In this document: one piece after another, positions 1 to 11,635 of the stretch | Position numbering within the stretch: the first letter of the stretch is position 1 | Layout: each line of letters starts with the position of its first letter | Assembly (NCBI RefSeq): GCF_002777855.1 | Contig: NZ_MEIK01000016.1 | Location: 48,412 to 112,411, forward strand | DNA length: 64,000 nucleotides | Direction: 5' to 3' | DNA from: Snodgrassella alvi | GTDB lineage: Bacteria; Pseudomonadota; Gammaproteobacteria; Burkholderiales; Neisseriaceae | Translations under genes and position numbers: made by a program | Notes under the pieces: model-generated | Seen by the model: only the letters and a program-made list of their open reading frames with translations | Told to the model about the DNA's origin: nothing | Databases searched by the model: none

Positions 1-968
1 CCTGCTTCATCGGTTTTTCTTCTAACTGGTGATGCATTAATGGATCGGCCACTGGAATTATAATAATCCTTGGTGTAGATATAGTTGCCAAAGTTAGAAT
101 TATTGAGCCTGTCTGTGTAGTATTTCAGACGTAATGGTTTGTTGATGTTGTGATTGCGTGCCAGAAAATTAAGGCGCTCATTTTCACTGCTGTAATCACG
201 GTCGAAATAAGCATCGTAGCGTGAGTCTTTACTGTTATTGTAGTTTTTGTCGGATACGGAGTAGGTATTGTCTGCCTCGCCATCACTCAACAGAATAATA
301 TAGGATTTTTGACAACGGTATTTAAGTTTGTTTATCACTAGATTGCGGGCGATGACCGGAAACTGGCGTGTGGTTGGTGTATCACATGGAGTTTCAAGTT
401 TTTTAATATTGTCCAGCATGTTCTGGTAATTTTCGGGATCTGAAGTGTCATAAAATTTGTTGAATTTTTTTTGGTCACCTGTACCGCACATGGGTCGAAA
501 AGCAAAATACATATCATCATGATAGTTATTGATGATGTCTGTTAATACTTCTTTTACTGAATCTATACGACGATAGGTGTCACAGCTATAGCGGACTTCT
601 GAGGTATTTTTGGGTTTCACGTTAAAACCGTATTCATAGCCAGCAAAAGGTGGCCAGTAGCCACCTTTTCCATCTGGATTAGGAACCCACTTACTTACAC
701 GACATTTGTATGTAATGGGTACAATGTTCATGGACATACTGCCGGAATCGTCGATGTAGAATGTGATATTGGGTTTAACGCTATAGGATGAGGTGGTAAT
801 CGATTTGCTTTGTAAGTGTAAAGGGATATTGGCAAAGATATTGGCGGAGGCTGAGACTGAGGAGTAGGACAGTAAGCTCAATATTCCCAGAATAGTGCAT
901 CGCAGAGTTTGATAAAGTTGCTCTTTTCTGGTTTGTTGATTGTGAATGGCTTCAGGTTGCTGGTTCAT
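1..968 (-). CDS. PilC/PilY1-like type IV pilus tip protein, N-terminal part (runs off the window)
   Basis: The minus-strand frame is open from the ATG at 968 to the window edge, about 322 codons without a stop; the C-terminal part lies outside. A long N-terminal segment ends in a hydrophobic signal-like stretch (about residues 22-42, with VSASA as a likely cleavage region). A von Willebrand A-type metal site follows at residues 73-77 (DDSGS, the DxSxS pattern), and later a LSDGEADN segment typical of vWA folds. In the family, PilC/PilY1 sits in the outer membrane or at the pilus tip, regulates pilus retraction and mediates adhesion; the C-terminal beta-propeller expected of that family cannot be checked here. 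An AGGA ribosome site lies just before the ATG. Another vWA-carrying surface protein remains possible. Confidence 0.75.
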   Translation of the reverse strand, partial: MNQQPEAIHNQQTRKEQLYQTLRCTILGILSLLSYSSVSASANIFANIPLHLQSKSITTSSYSVKPNITFYIDDSGSMSMNIVPITYKCRVSKWVPNPDGKGGYWPPFAGYEYGFNVKPKNTSEVRYSCDTYRRIDSVKEVLTDIINNYHDDMYFAFRPMCGTGDQKKFNKFYDTSDPENYQNMLDNIKKLETPCDTPTTRQFPVIARNLVINKLKYRCQKSYIILLSDGEADNTYSVSDKNYNNSKDSRYDAYFDRDYSSENERLNFLARNHNINKPLRLKYYTDRLNNSNFGNYIYTKDYYNSSGRSINASPVRRKTDEA

Positions 969-1855
969 AAGTTTCCTGCGTTTGATGATATCTGTTTTTA
1001 GCCAGCTGATTAACTTGTGCAAGGTGAACAGAGAGAAGTAATAAAAAAAATATTTAGAAGGGCTAATTTTTATCCTGACATTTATGCTGGATACTATCCA
1101 GACATGAGTAATCATTCAGTTTGAAGGTAAGTATGTGGTCCGTTAGACAGTAGGTTGGTAGCTGAAACGTTTGCCAGTGTTTTATATTCCAAAAGAATTT
1201 TTAAGCAATTTTATGCTCATGGATGCTAACCTGAATAAAATTAATCTTTTAATTTATTTTAGAAGTAAACAGATTAACTTTGCTTAGATAGAGCCAATAA
1301 ATTAATGTAAAGGATAAATTAATCGATATTTATTAAAATTTTATTGCGTATTTTATATTTATTAATATGTTTATTGTGTAGTTTAAGATTGTATTTAGCT
1401 TTTACTTTAGTTTAATTCTCGATTTCAGTAATGAATTATTAAATCCTTTTTTATCTATATTGGCAATTTTATTGCTTATTGCACATTTATACATGTTTTG
1501 TTTTGTTAATTTTGCAGTTCGATATTGATGATCAGCTGAGCTTGGTTAGCTCCTGAACAAAAAAACTTGTATGGCTGTAATGTAGTGGGATGATGGATAA
1601 AAAGACAATTAATAGATTAGTGTGTTTTTGAGGTTTGAGCCATGTATGGCTGTGGTAAGGTTGTTTTATATTGGTTGTATCTTCAAATTGAATTATAAAT
1701 TTATTGTTACAGAATGATTTAATGTATAAGTCATATTTCTACTTTAATAATTATATCTATAAAAAACATATAACTAGCTAATAAGTGATTGCTAATTTAA
1801 AAAATAGCTTGCTGAAGTGTTGGCACTGTGATTAAATACGCGCCTCAACAGCACA
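969..1855. other. AT-rich intergenic region without a gene
   Basis: Nearly 0.9 kb between the pilC-type gene and the tRNA cluster. It is very A/T-rich, has no convincing open frame on either strand and no recognisable RNA gene. It presumably carries the promoter of the pilC-type gene at its left end and that of the tRNA cluster at its right end. Confidence 0.6.
1809..1837 (+). promoter_or_regulatory. Putative sigma-70 promoter of the tRNA cluster
   Basis: A TTGCTG -35-like element, a 17-base spacer and a TTAAAT -10-like element are followed by a GC-rich stretch (ACGCGCC). GC-rich discriminators are typical of stable-RNA promoters under stringent control. The first tRNA begins about 19 bases downstream of the -10. 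Judged by eye only. Confidence 0.4.
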
Positions 1856-1931
1856 GGGTGATTAGCTCAGTTGGTAGAGCGTCTGCCTTACAAGCAGAAT
1901 GTCGGCGGTTCGACTCCGTCATCACCCACCA
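1856..1931 (+). tRNA. tRNA-Val (anticodon TAC), copy 1
   Basis: A 76-base cloverleaf with acceptor arms GGGTGAT and ATCACCC, discriminator A and encoded CCA. The anticodon loop CTTACAA gives TAC, valine. It is identical to the copy at 2067-2142. Confidence 0.96.
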
Positions 1932-1963
1932 GTTTTTATTTTATGCATTAGCATAAAATTTGC

Positions 1964-2040
1964 GCGGTGGTAGCTCAGTTGGTTAGAGTACCGGCCTGTC
2001 ACGCCGGGGGTCGCGGGTTCGAGCCCCGTCCGCCGCGCCA
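1964..2040 (+). tRNA. tRNA-Asp (anticodon GTC)
   Basis: A 77-base cloverleaf with acceptor arms GCGGTGG and CCGCCGC, discriminator G and encoded CCA. The anticodon loop CTGTCAC gives GTC, aspartate. The G discriminator agrees with tRNA-Asp identity. It lies between two identical tRNA-Val genes, 32 bases after the first. Confidence 0.96.
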
Positions 2041-2066
2041 ATATATCCATTTAGCTGTTTTCTTTT

Positions 2067-2142
2067 GGGTGATTAGCTCAGTTGGTAGAGCGTCTGCCTT
2101 ACAAGCAGAATGTCGGCGGTTCGACTCCGTCATCACCCACCA
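2067..2142 (+). tRNA. tRNA-Val (anticodon TAC), copy 2
   Basis: Base-for-base repeat of the tRNA-Val at 1856-1931, with encoded CCA. The Val-Asp-Val arrangement with spacers of about 30 bases suggests a single precursor transcript and a local duplication. Confidence 0.96.
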
Positions 2143-2552
2143 AACATATCTTTTTATATCATTCTAGTTTCTTCATTTTTGCATAGTTATTAGCTTTCTT
2201 AGTGGTACCGACAGCTTAATATAGATATATGCAAAACAATTTAATTTAGATTCGGTAAATATTCAACTTATTCTGCATAATTTAATTTTAGTTTGCTGAA
2301 AACAGTGCATGATCATATTTGTGATTGCTTTGAGCGCATCCGCACATCATATCATCAGAGTGAAGAATAAAAAATTTGAAAATTGTTCTTGGATTTGGGT
2401 AGAGAGCAAATTTCTATAGATCATTTAATCTTTTGTTTGGAGATTTATAGAGATAATGAAGATATTGGTATCTAGAGGATCCAGTTAGTTTGCGTATAGA
2501 AAAAGCCAGATATTATGGACTAGATTCAGGGGCTGGGAAAATGTGAGGTATT
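2143..2552. other. Intergenic region after the tRNA cluster
   Basis: About 400 A/T-rich bases between the plus-strand tRNA cluster and the terminator of the minus-strand tRNA-Leu. No credible open frame, RNA gene or repeat was seen. Confidence 0.55.
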
Positions 2553-2588
2553 AAAAAAAGGTATCTTAAATAAAGATACCTTTTTTAA
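2553..2588 (-). terminator. Rho-independent terminator, bidirectional, after tRNA-Leu
   Basis: The arms AAAGGTATCTT and AAGATACCTTT enclose a short A/T loop and are flanked by an A-run on one side and a T-run on the other. It can stop transcription from tRNA-Leu (minus) and read-through from the tRNA cluster (plus). Confidence 0.8.
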
Positions 2589-2594
2589 AATCTG

Positions 2595-2679
2595 TGGTGC
2601 GGATAAAGAGACTCGAACTCTTACACCTTTCGGCGCCAGAACCTAAATCTGGTGCGTCTACCAATTTCGCCATATCCGC
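2595..2679 (-). tRNA. tRNA-Leu (anticodon TAG)
   Basis: An 85-base class II tRNA with a long variable arm, acceptor arms GCGGATA and TATCCGC, discriminator A and encoded CCA. The anticodon loop TTTAGGT gives TAG, leucine. Confidence 0.95.
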
Positions 2680-2912
2680 ATAAATCAAAACTTGATTCAG
2701 ACGATCATTATAAGATAGTTTGAAAAACGTGCCAAGAAAAATAAATTAAGAATATACAAACAGATAAATATACGGTTTAAAGACAATAAAAATATTCTAG
2801 ACAAACCTTGCTAGAAAGACGAAATAAACTTATTTCATTTAAGTAACTTGTGGTGGAATAGAATTTCCTATTATATACAGATATTAATCAAATATGATTT
2901 ATGTAGTTGTTT

Positions 2913-2957
2913 AATACAGTACAGTCTGAATTACTTTGCTTCAGACTGTACTGTATT
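2913..2957. repeat. Perfect 18-bp inverted repeat downstream of argS
   Basis: The arm AATACAGTACAGTCTGAA (2913-2930) is repeated inverted at 2940-2957 around a 9-base loop. It starts 20 bases past the argS stop and would form a very stable stem in its transcript, but no clear T-run follows on the minus strand. It may be a terminator, a mRNA 3' stabiliser, or a pair of uptake-type sequences (the arm ends in GTCTGAA, the core of several neisserial DNA uptake sequences). Confidence 0.75.
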
Positions 2958-2977
2958 CTCTGCATATGAAAATAGGT

Positions 2978-4705
<1,728 letters not shown>

Positions 4706-4972
4706 TCAGTACTTAAGAAAATGGCTAATTTTCGCACAAATACGCTTTAATCGCATCCGCAAAGACTATTATCGGCAAGGGGATTTTTGGATTGCTGCTG
4801 ATTGTGAGATAAATGATAGTTTTACACAGATTGGTGTTATGAATATGAGTGTGCTAGGGGCTGAATTTTGGTTGATGTGACATTTTCTGGGTTGAAAATG
4901 AGTGCGTACATGATGGTTACCCTAGCAGTTGTTTTTAAGGCTTAGAGCAGAAGCTACTATTTCTTTTTATTT

Positions 4973-5569
4973 TTAACCTACGCGATAAAAAGCTAGACTA
5001 CCTAATAGGTTTGGCCACAATGAGATACGTTTATTGCCACTCATTACGGCGCGTTGCAGCACATTTAAATGATTTTTGGCGCATAACTTGTCAAAATCTT
5101 GTAAGGTACACCAATGTATATTTGGTGTGTTATACCATTGATAGGGCATGCGTTCAGATACGGGCATGTGGCCGCGTAAAGCAATTTGCAAACGGTTGCG
5201 CCAGTAACCAAAATTGGGAAAAGTAACGATAGCTTCACGTGCTACACGTTTCATTTCCTGTAAAATTTTTTCTGTATTCTGCATGGATTGAATGGTTTGG
5301 CTTAAAACGATTATATCAAAGCTATTATCATTGAAGTGTTGCAGTCCTGCTTCCAGATCAGCCTGTATGACATTGATACCACGTTGCATGGCCGCCAGGA
5401 CGTAGTCTGTGGCAATTTCCAGTCCATAACCCTGACAATTTTTGTGTTTAACCAGTGCAGCCAGCAATTCTCCATCTCCGCAACCTAAATCCAGAACACG
5501 GCTATTTGGAGTTATCCAGTCGAAAATTAGTTGTAAGTCACCACGCAATGGCGTAGTAGAAGTGTTCAT
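4973..5569 (-). CDS. metW: MetW, methionine biosynthesis SAM-dependent methyltransferase-like protein
   Basis: A 198-residue methyltransferase-fold protein with a SAM-binding glycine motif near residue 25 ([12 protein letters not shown]) and the family's QTIQSM and [10 protein letters not shown] segments. Its start overlaps the metX stop by four bases (ATGA), so the two are translationally coupled. In Proteobacteria that lack MetA, MetW is always found next to MetX and is needed for full homoserine acyltransferase activity and methionine prototrophy. Its own substrate is not settled. The MetX-MetW pairing makes the assignment firm. Confidence 0.94.
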   Translation of the reverse strand: MNTSTTPLRGDLQLIFDWITPNSRVLDLGCGDGELLAALVKHKNCQGYGLEIATDYVLAAMQRGINVIQADLEAGLQHFNDNSFDIIVLSQTIQSMQNTEKILQEMKRVAREAIVTFPNFGYWRNRLQIALRGHMPVSERMPYQWYNTPNIHWCTLQDFDKLCAKNHLNVLQRAVMSGNKRISLWPNLLGSLAFYRVG

Positions 5570-6705
5570 AATGTAAGTTCGCTAGCTATGTTATTGAAAT
5601 AAATGCGGATGGCGGCCTGATAATCCTTGTCTTCCATTAAAAAAGCATCATGGCCGTGAACGGAGTTGAGCGCGATATACTGTACAGGTTTGTTGGCTGC
5701 CACCAAAGCATCCAGCAATTCCTGTGAACGTCTGGGTGAAAAACGCCAGTCACTGCTGAAGCTGGCCAGAAATATTTTAGCTTGAATTGTTGAGACTGCG
5801 GCTACTAAATCGCCATCAAAGTCTTTTGCCGGATCGAAATAATCCAGAGCTTTTGTCATTAGTAAATAACTATTGGCATCGAACATCTCGGCAAATTTGT
5901 CACCCTGATAACGTAAGTAAGATTCTACTTCGAATTCGACATTGTAATCATATTGATAATTTGGCTGACGCATTTGCCGGCCAAATTTTTTGCCTAGGCC
6001 GTCTTCAGCGAGATAAGTGATGTGTCCCATCATGCGAGCAATGCGCAAACCACGACGTGGAATTTTTTGTTGTTGTACGTAGTGACCCTGACAGAAGTCG
6101 GGGTCAGTAAGTATGGCTTGTCGAGCGACATCGTTGAAAGCAATATTCTGGGTAGATAAACGGGGTGCTGAGGCGATAATCAGCGCATGGCGTAATCGTT
6201 TTGGTTCATCTATAGCCCATTGTAGTGCCTGCATTCCACCTAGACTGCCACCCATGATGGCAGCCCATTGCTGGATACCTAGCCGATCGGCTAGCATAGC
6301 TTGGCTTTTCACCCAATCTTTTACGGTAACCATTGGAAATTCAGCACCATAAGCCTGTCCGGTAGTGGGATTGATGCTTAAAGGTCCGGTGCTGCCATGG
6401 CATCCACCCAGATTGTTCAATCCCACGACAAAGAAACGGTTGGTATCAACTGGTTTGCCAGGACCAACCATGTTATCCCACCAGCCAGGATGTTTGTCAT
6501 CGCGATTGTGGTAACCTGCAACATGATGATTTCCAGACAAAGCATGGCAAATCAGTACCGCATTGCTTTTATCTGCATTTAGACAGCCATAGGTTTCTAT
6601 CATTAGCGCAAAATGTGGTAAAACGCTACCATTTTGCAGGGTGAGCGGACAGTCAAAAAACAGCTTCTGCGGGATGACAAGGCCTATACTGTCTACTTCT
6701 TTCAT
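5566..6705 (-). CDS. metX: Homoserine O-acyltransferase MetX
   Basis: An alpha/beta-hydrolase enzyme that activates homoserine with an acyl-CoA, the first committed step of methionine synthesis. The nucleophile elbow is in [14 protein letters not shown] and the catalytic histidine in [12 protein letters not shown] near the C-terminus. The 379-residue length is normal. The family was named for acetyl-CoA use, but many MetX enzymes that travel with MetW use succinyl-CoA. The sequence alone does not decide the acyl donor. First gene of a metX-metW operon. Confidence 0.95.
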   Translation of the reverse strand: MKEVDSIGLVIPQKLFFDCPLTLQNGSVLPHFALMIETYGCLNADKSNAVLICHALSGNHHVAGYHNRDDKHPGWWDNMVGPGKPVDTNRFFVVGLNNLGGCHGSTGPLSINPTTGQAYGAEFPMVTVKDWVKSQAMLADRLGIQQWAAIMGGSLGGMQALQWAIDEPKRLRHALIIASAPRLSTQNIAFNDVARQAILTDPDFCQGHYVQQQKIPRRGLRIARMMGHITYLAEDGLGKKFGRQMRQPNYQYDYNVEFEVESYLRYQGDKFAEMFDANSYLLMTKALDYFDPAKDFDGDLVAAVSTIQAKIFLASFSSDWRFSPRRSQELLDALVAANKPVQYIALNSVHGHDAFLMEDKDYQAAIRIYFNNIASELTL

Positions 6706-6976
6706 GAGAATATGTAAAAGAATAGAAAATGGGCATTATAACGACTTTACGTTGTTTGCACAGGATTACATGTTTTGGAAAGTAAATGATTGGACGATTA
6801 CTGCGTCTGTTGATAATTGGTTTGTTTTTGGTGGTGATATACAGATGCGTACTGAGAAAGCGGAATAGAGAAACAATAAGTTACTGGGTGAACTGTCTGG
6901 CGTTGATATTGTTAAGTATGGCTGCGCTGATATGTTTATTATATGTGCTAAAAGGAGACTGAAGTTTCGCTTAGAC

Positions 6977-7005
6977 AAAAACGGCCAGCAATTAGTGCTG
7001 GCCGT
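6977..7005 (-). terminator. Rho-independent terminator of mdh
   Basis: The perfect arms ACGGCCAGCA and TGCTGGCCGT enclose a 5-base loop. On the minus strand a T-run follows directly. It lies 16 bases past the mdh stop. Confidence 0.9.
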
Positions 7006-7021
7006 AAACAGGTTTGAAATG

Positions 7022-7999
7022 TTAAATTAAATTGCTGACTTCGGCTTTTTCTTCTTCAAGCTCGGCCAGAGTCTGATTAATGCGTTGCTGGCTGAATTCA
7101 TCTATTGGCAAATCTTTGACGATAGTGTACTCACCATTTTCGCAGGTCATCGGGAAACCGAATACCATTTCTTCTGGAATGCCATAAGAACCATCAGAAG
7201 GCACACCCATAGTAACCCATTCGCCGTTAGTACCGATTACCCAATCATGAATTTGATCAATGATGGCATTGGCCGCACTAGCTGCAGAAGAAAGGCCACG
7301 TGCTTCGATAATTGCTGATCCCCGCTTACCTACTTTAGGCAGAAATTCGTTCACATACCAGCTTTGGTCATTAATCATCTCTGCTATATTTTCGTTATCA
7401 ATAGTGGCAAAGCGATAATCTGCATACATGGTGGGACTATGATTGCCCCATACGCATAATTTACTGATTTTACTTACTGGCTTACCCGTTTTTTCTGCCA
7501 ATTGACTGAGTGCGCGATTGTGATCCAGACGCATCAGGGCAGTGAAATTTTTAGCGGGTAAATCGGGCGCAGATTTCATGGCAATGTAAGCATTGGTATT
7601 GGCCGGATTGCCAACCACTACTACTTTAACATTGCGGCTGGCTACTTTATTTAGCGCCGCACCCTGAGTTGCGAAGATTTCTGCGTTGGCTTGTAATAGA
7701 TCGCTGCGTTCCATTCCTTTGCTGCGAGGGCGGGCGCCCACGAGAATGGCAATATCCGCATCTTTAAAAGCTACTTCCGGATCATGAGTTGCAAACATAT
7801 CAACCAGCAGGGGAAATGCACAATCCTGCAATTCCATCATGACACCCTGTGCAGCAGTCTGTGATTGTGGCAAATCAAGCAGTTGAAGAATAACCGGTGT
7901 ATCGGTTCCAAGCATATCGCCGCTGGCAATACGGAATAGCAGAGCATAACCAATCTGGCCAGTAGCACCCGTTACGGCAATGCGTACAGGTTTTTTCAT
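7022..7999 (-). CDS. mdh: Malate dehydrogenase (type 2, NAD-dependent)
   Basis: Oxidises malate to oxaloacetate in the TCA cycle. The start was placed at the ATG at 7999, since an AGAGGA ribosome site lies just upstream; a longer in-frame extension to 8029 lacks support. The protein has 325 residues. A nucleotide-binding [11 protein letters not shown] motif sits near residue 11 and the catalytic histidine is in [12 protein letters not shown]. It belongs to the cytosolic-type MDH clade common in beta-proteobacteria. It is divergent from the GntR regulator and the sdh operon, so this spacer may carry shared control of TCA genes. Confidence 0.96.
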   Translation of the reverse strand: MKKPVRIAVTGATGQIGYALLFRIASGDMLGTDTPVILQLLDLPQSQTAAQGVMMELQDCAFPLLVDMFATHDPEVAFKDADIAILVGARPRSKGMERSDLLQANAEIFATQGAALNKVASRNVKVVVVGNPANTNAYIAMKSAPDLPAKNFTALMRLDHNRALSQLAEKTGKPVSKISKLCVWGNHSPTMYADYRFATIDNENIAEMINDQSWYVNEFLPKVGKRGSAIIEARGLSSAASAANAIIDQIHDWVIGTNGEWVTMGVPSDGSYGIPEEMVFGFPMTCENGEYTIVKDLPIDEFSQQRINQTLAELEEEKAEVSNLI

Positions 8000-8222
8000 A
8001 ACTTGTCCTCTTAATAAATAAATAAACACGACAACAAATAGTTTTTCTTGTCTTTACAAGGTGGTTGATGATGCTGCACCACAAAATTTAGGTCGGTATG
8101 ATAGCAAAAATTTGTTCAAAATTAAATTAATTGACGTAATGGAATGATGTTTTTTGAGAATATTTTAGCAATTTTTGTGATATCTTATGTCTTATATAAG
8201 ACTTTGTTTACTTGAGTTAGAA

Positions 8223-8987
8223 ATGTCGTACAATAGATTCAAACTTAATCCGCTTAAAAGGCATATTCCTCTATATCAGTCTGTCATGAAGCGGGTAGTA
8301 CACCTACTTGTGGATGGCGATTTCAAACCTGGCCAGCCTCTTCCAAGCGAATGGAATCTGGCAGAGCAGTGGAAAGTCAGTCAGGGTACGATACGTAAGG
8401 GTCTGAGTGAATTGGCGGCGCGTGGTATTTTGCAGCGCCAGCAAGGGGTGGGTACTTTTGTTACTAAGCAAAACTGGGATTGGGGTTGTTTTCCTTTTAC
8501 GGAAATACCTGCCTTACACAAGGATAGGCTGGAAAAAATCTGGCCTGTAGCTGAAGTATTGAGTCTTGCGGTTGCCGCTGCTGATGAAGAAACGGCAGAG
8601 CAGCTGGGTATTAAGGTGGCAGAATCTGTTTGGAAAATTATGTTGCTGTGGCGTACTGGTTATACAGAGGTGGCAGTAGATGAGATGTATTTACCTGTTG
8701 CATTATTGCCGGATTTAAATGTACGTTTTGTGCGCCGCCGCGGCAGTTTTTATGCTTTTTTGTTGATTGAATATGATGTTCTGGTGGATACTGCGCAACA
8801 ATGGCTCTGGCAGACTTCGCTGCGTGCAGAAACAGCCAAACTGTTAAAAGCGGATATGGTTACATCTGCACTTTGTCTGGGGCGCCTAAGTCAGAGTGTT
8901 GACGGTGTAGCTTATGAGTGGCGCCGGCGTTATTTACAATTTGGAAGTCAGGCTTTGCAGCTTTCATTAAGTTCAGCAGATTTTTGA
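8223..8987 (+). CDS. GntR-family (HutC/UTRA) transcriptional regulator
   Basis: The N-terminal winged helix (about residues 15-85, with PGQPLPSEWNLAEQWKVSQ and GTIRKGLSELAARG) is the GntR DNA-binding signature. The C-terminal half resembles a UTRA ligand-binding domain. The ATG at 8223 has a GAG upstream at suitable distance; an earlier in-frame ATG at 8187 has none. The gene lies between mdh (divergent) and sdhC (same strand, about 140 bases downstream). A role in controlling the TCA block is an inference from position. The effector is unknown. Confidence 0.88.
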   Translation: MSYNRFKLNPLKRHIPLYQSVMKRVVHLLVDGDFKPGQPLPSEWNLAEQWKVSQGTIRKGLSELAARGILQRQQGVGTFVTKQNWDWGCFPFTEIPALHKDRLEKIWPVAEVLSLAVAAADEETAEQLGIKVAESVWKIMLLWRTGYTEVAVDEMYLPVALLPDLNVRFVRRRGSFYAFLLIEYDVLVDTAQQWLWQTSLRAETAKLLKADMVTSALCLGRLSQSVDGVAYEWRRRYLQFGSQALQLSLSSADF

Positions 8988-9126
8988 AGACTGAATTGTA
9001 AATAATTTATCTGTTGTTTTTTTACTGGTTTGTTAAAAACTGGGTCAATTGCAGTAAATTTCGGTTTGAGGCGGCGTGAGTCGCTAGTTTTGAGTTAAAT
9101 CTTCTAATAATCAAGAGGAGTTACCG

Positions 9127-9507
9127 ATGCAAAAGGAAAGGCCAGTTTATCTGGATATTCAAAAGATACGATTACCCATTCCGGGTATTGTATCTATTTT
9201 TCATCGTTTCAGTGGTGTGGCACTGTTTATCTGTATTCCGGTTTTATTGTGGCTGTTTGCAGGTACGCTGTCCCATGAATCTGCGTTTAATACTTATCAA
9301 GCATTAGTACACCATCCTTTGGTTAAGTGCATTCTTTTTGTGCTGTTGCTGGCCTACGTTTATCACAGTCTGGCCGGTATTCGCTTTCTGCTTCTGGATA
9401 TACATAAAGGTACAGAACTGAAAACAGCACGAGCTTCTGCCAAAGCTGTGGTGGTATGTGCAATTGTATTGACCGTTATTATTTATGGAGCGTGTTTATT
9501 ATCATGA
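9127..9507 (+). CDS. sdhC: Succinate dehydrogenase cytochrome b556 subunit
   Basis: Membrane anchor of complex II, 126 residues with three transmembrane helices. The first helix region carries SIFHRFSGVALF, and the conserved heme-ligand segment reads YHSLAGIRFLLLD. A strong AAGAGGAG ribosome site precedes the ATG. It is the first gene of sdhCDAB-sdhE and overlaps sdhD by four bases (ATGA). Confidence 0.95.
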   Translation: MQKERPVYLDIQKIRLPIPGIVSIFHRFSGVALFICIPVLLWLFAGTLSHESAFNTYQALVHHPLVKCILFVLLLAYVYHSLAGIRFLLLDIHKGTELKTARASAKAVVVCAIVLTVIIYGACLLS

Positions 9508-9851
9508 TAGACCGTAAATTAGCTGGCGCGCACTATGGCTTGCGCGACTGGATTATGCAGCGCATCACCGCTGTCATCATGCTGGTGTATTCAGTGCTGT
9601 TTTTAATCATGATCATCTGTTTACCCCATACTTATCAGGATTGGCGCTGTTTTTTTAGCCTGACTTGGGTGCGCTTGGTGACTCAGATATTTGTGCTGGC
9701 ACTGGTGATGCATGCCTGGATTGGTATTCGTGATTTATGGATGGATTACATTAAACCGGCGGGGTTACGCCTGTTTTTACATGTGGCTACTATTTTATGG
9801 CTGTTAGGCAGTCTGATTTATTCTGTTAAAGTGATTTGGGGGTTAGCATGA
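9504..9851 (+). CDS. sdhD: Succinate dehydrogenase hydrophobic membrane anchor subunit
   Basis: 115 residues with three predicted membrane helices. The start ATG at 9504 is within the sdhC stop (ATGA). It begins [16 protein letters not shown], as neisserial SdhD does, and includes [14 protein letters not shown]. It pairs with SdhC to hold heme b and the ubiquinone site. The stop overlaps the sdhA start in the same ATGA manner, so subunits are made in coupled amounts. Confidence 0.93.
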   Translation: MIDRKLAGAHYGLRDWIMQRITAVIMLVYSVLFLIMIICLPHTYQDWRCFFSLTWVRLVTQIFVLALVMHAWIGIRDLWMDYIKPAGLRLFLHVATILWLLGSLIYSVKVIWGLA

Positions 9852-11623
9852 GTATGCCCAAGAGTTTGCCGGTACGTCGTTTTGATGCAGTAATTGTTGG
9901 CGGCGGTGGTGCAGGGCTTCGTGCGGCTCTGCAATTATCTAAAGCAGGTTTAAATACAGTGGTGCTATCTAAAGTTTTCCCAACTCGTTCGCATACGGTT
10001 GCTGCTCAGGGTGGTATTTCCGCCTCGCTGGGTAATGTGCAGGAAGACCACTGGAGCTGGCACATGTACGATACCGTAAAGGGTTCTGACTGGCTGGGTG
10101 ATCAGGACGCAATTGAGTTCATGACTCGTCGTGCACCTGATGCGGTGGTAGAGCTGGAACACATGGGTATGCCATTTGACCGTGTTGAATCCGGCAAAAT
10201 TTATCAGCGTCCTTTTGGCGGGCATACTGCCGAATTTGGTAAAAGAGCAGTGGAGCGTGCTTGTGCCGTGGCTGACCGTACTGGCCATGCCATGCTGCAT
10301 ACTTTGTATCAGCAAAATGTTCATGCTGAAACTCAGTTTTTTGTAGAGTGGGCAGCGCTGGATCTGATTCGGGATTCAGAGGGTGTAGTCATTGGCGTCG
10401 TTGCCATGGAAATGGAAACTGGTGAAGTTTACATCCTGCATGCTAAGGCTGTGCTTTTTGCAACTGGCGGTGCCGGTCGTATTTATGCTTCCTCTACTAA
10501 TGCCTATATGAATACCGGCGATGGACTGGGGATTGCAGCTCGTGCAGGTATTCCATTGGAAGACATGGAGTTTTGGCAGTTCCATCCTACAGGCTTGGCC
10601 GGTGCTGGTGTGCTGATTACTGAAGGTGTACGTGGTGAAGGTGGAATCTTGCTAAACAGTGAAGGTGAGCGTTTTATGGAACGCTATGCGCCTACTGTAA
10701 AAGACTTAGCATGCCGCGATGTGGTGTCTCGTGCTATGGCTATTGAAATTCATGAAGGCCGTGGTGTCGGTAAAAATAAAGATCATGTTTTGCTAAAAGT
10801 GGACCACTTAGGTGCGCAGAAAATTATGGAAAAATTGCCGGGTATTCGCGAAATTTCCATTCAGTTTGCCGGTGTGGATCCGATTAAAGACCCGATACCG
10901 GTGGTACCAACCTGTCACTATATGATGGGTGGTATTCCGACTAATTATCATGGTCAGGTAGTTATGGCCAAAGGTGATGATCTGGAAGCTCCTGTACCTG
11001 GTTTTTATGCTGCAGGTGAGTGTGCATGTGCATCTGTGCACGGAGCCAACCGTCTAGGCACTAATTCTTTACTTGATTTGGTGGTGTTTGGTAAAGCGGC
11101 CGGTGACCACATGATTGAGTATATTAATCAGCAGGTTGCTCATCGTGAATTGCCAGCTGATGCCGGTGAGAAAACTTTGGCACGTCTCAGCCGACTGGAA
11201 AATCAGACGAATGGTGAAGAAGTGTCTGATGTTCGTACTGATTTGCAGCGTTGTGTACAGTCGCATGCTGGTGTATTCCGCACCGATGCCTTACTAAAAG
11301 AAGGCGTAGATAAAATCAATGAGATTGCTACTCGTGTGGCTAAATCTCAGATTCATGATAAGAGTAAGGTTTGGAATACAGCACGACTAGAAGCGCTGGA
11401 ACTGGATAACCTGATTGAAGTGGCTCAGGCTACGCTGGTTTCTGCTGCTGCACGTAAAGAATCACGTGGTGCTCATGCTTCTGATGATCACCCTAAACGT
11501 GACGATGAAAATTGGATGAAACACACATTGTATTACGCAGAAGATCAGCATCTGGAATATAAACCAGTACACACTAAACCTTTGAGTGTGGAATATATAA
11601 AACCGGCTGAACGCGTTTACTAA
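9848..11623 (+). CDS. sdhA: Succinate dehydrogenase flavoprotein subunit
   Basis: Catalytic subunit of complex II, 591 residues. It has a dinucleotide-binding [11 protein letters not shown] motif near residue 18, the FAD-linked histidine in [10 protein letters not shown] (His49), the substrate-site HPTG, and the family [14 protein letters not shown] block. The ATG at 9848 overlaps the sdhD stop; an upstream TTG at 9836 is less likely. It oxidises succinate to fumarate and passes electrons to SdhB. FAD is attached with help from SdhE, encoded two genes later. Confidence 0.97.
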   Translation: MSMPKSLPVRRFDAVIVGGGGAGLRAALQLSKAGLNTVVLSKVFPTRSHTVAAQGGISASLGNVQEDHWSWHMYDTVKGSDWLGDQDAIEFMTRRAPDAVVELEHMGMPFDRVESGKIYQRPFGGHTAEFGKRAVERACAVADRTGHAMLHTLYQQNVHAETQFFVEWAALDLIRDSEGVVIGVVAMEMETGEVYILHAKAVLFATGGAGRIYASSTNAYMNTGDGLGIAARAGIPLEDMEFWQFHPTGLAGAGVLITEGVRGEGGILLNSEGERFMERYAPTVKDLACRDVVSRAMAIEIHEGRGVGKNKDHVLLKVDHLGAQKIMEKLPGIREISIQFAGVDPIKDPIPVVPTCHYMMGGIPTNYHGQVVMAKGDDLEAPVPGFYAAGECACASVHGANRLGTNSLLDLVVFGKAAGDHMIEYINQQVAHRELPADAGEKTLARLSRLENQTNGEEVSDVRTDLQRCVQSHAGVFRTDALLKEGVDKINEIATRVAKSQIHDKSKVWNTARLEALELDNLIEVAQATLVSAAARKESRGAHASDDHPKRDDENWMKHTLYYAEDQHLEYKPVHTKPLSVEYIKPAERVY

Positions 11624-11635
11624 GGAACTATCAAG

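Noticed and set aside
338..520. Minus-strand open frame of 60 codons
   Set aside because: It is in a different frame within the pilC-type gene, which is continuously open across the same stretch.
1967..2167. Plus-strand open frame of 66 codons
   Set aside because: It lies across the tRNA-Asp and second tRNA-Val genes, so it is a by-product of tRNA sequence.
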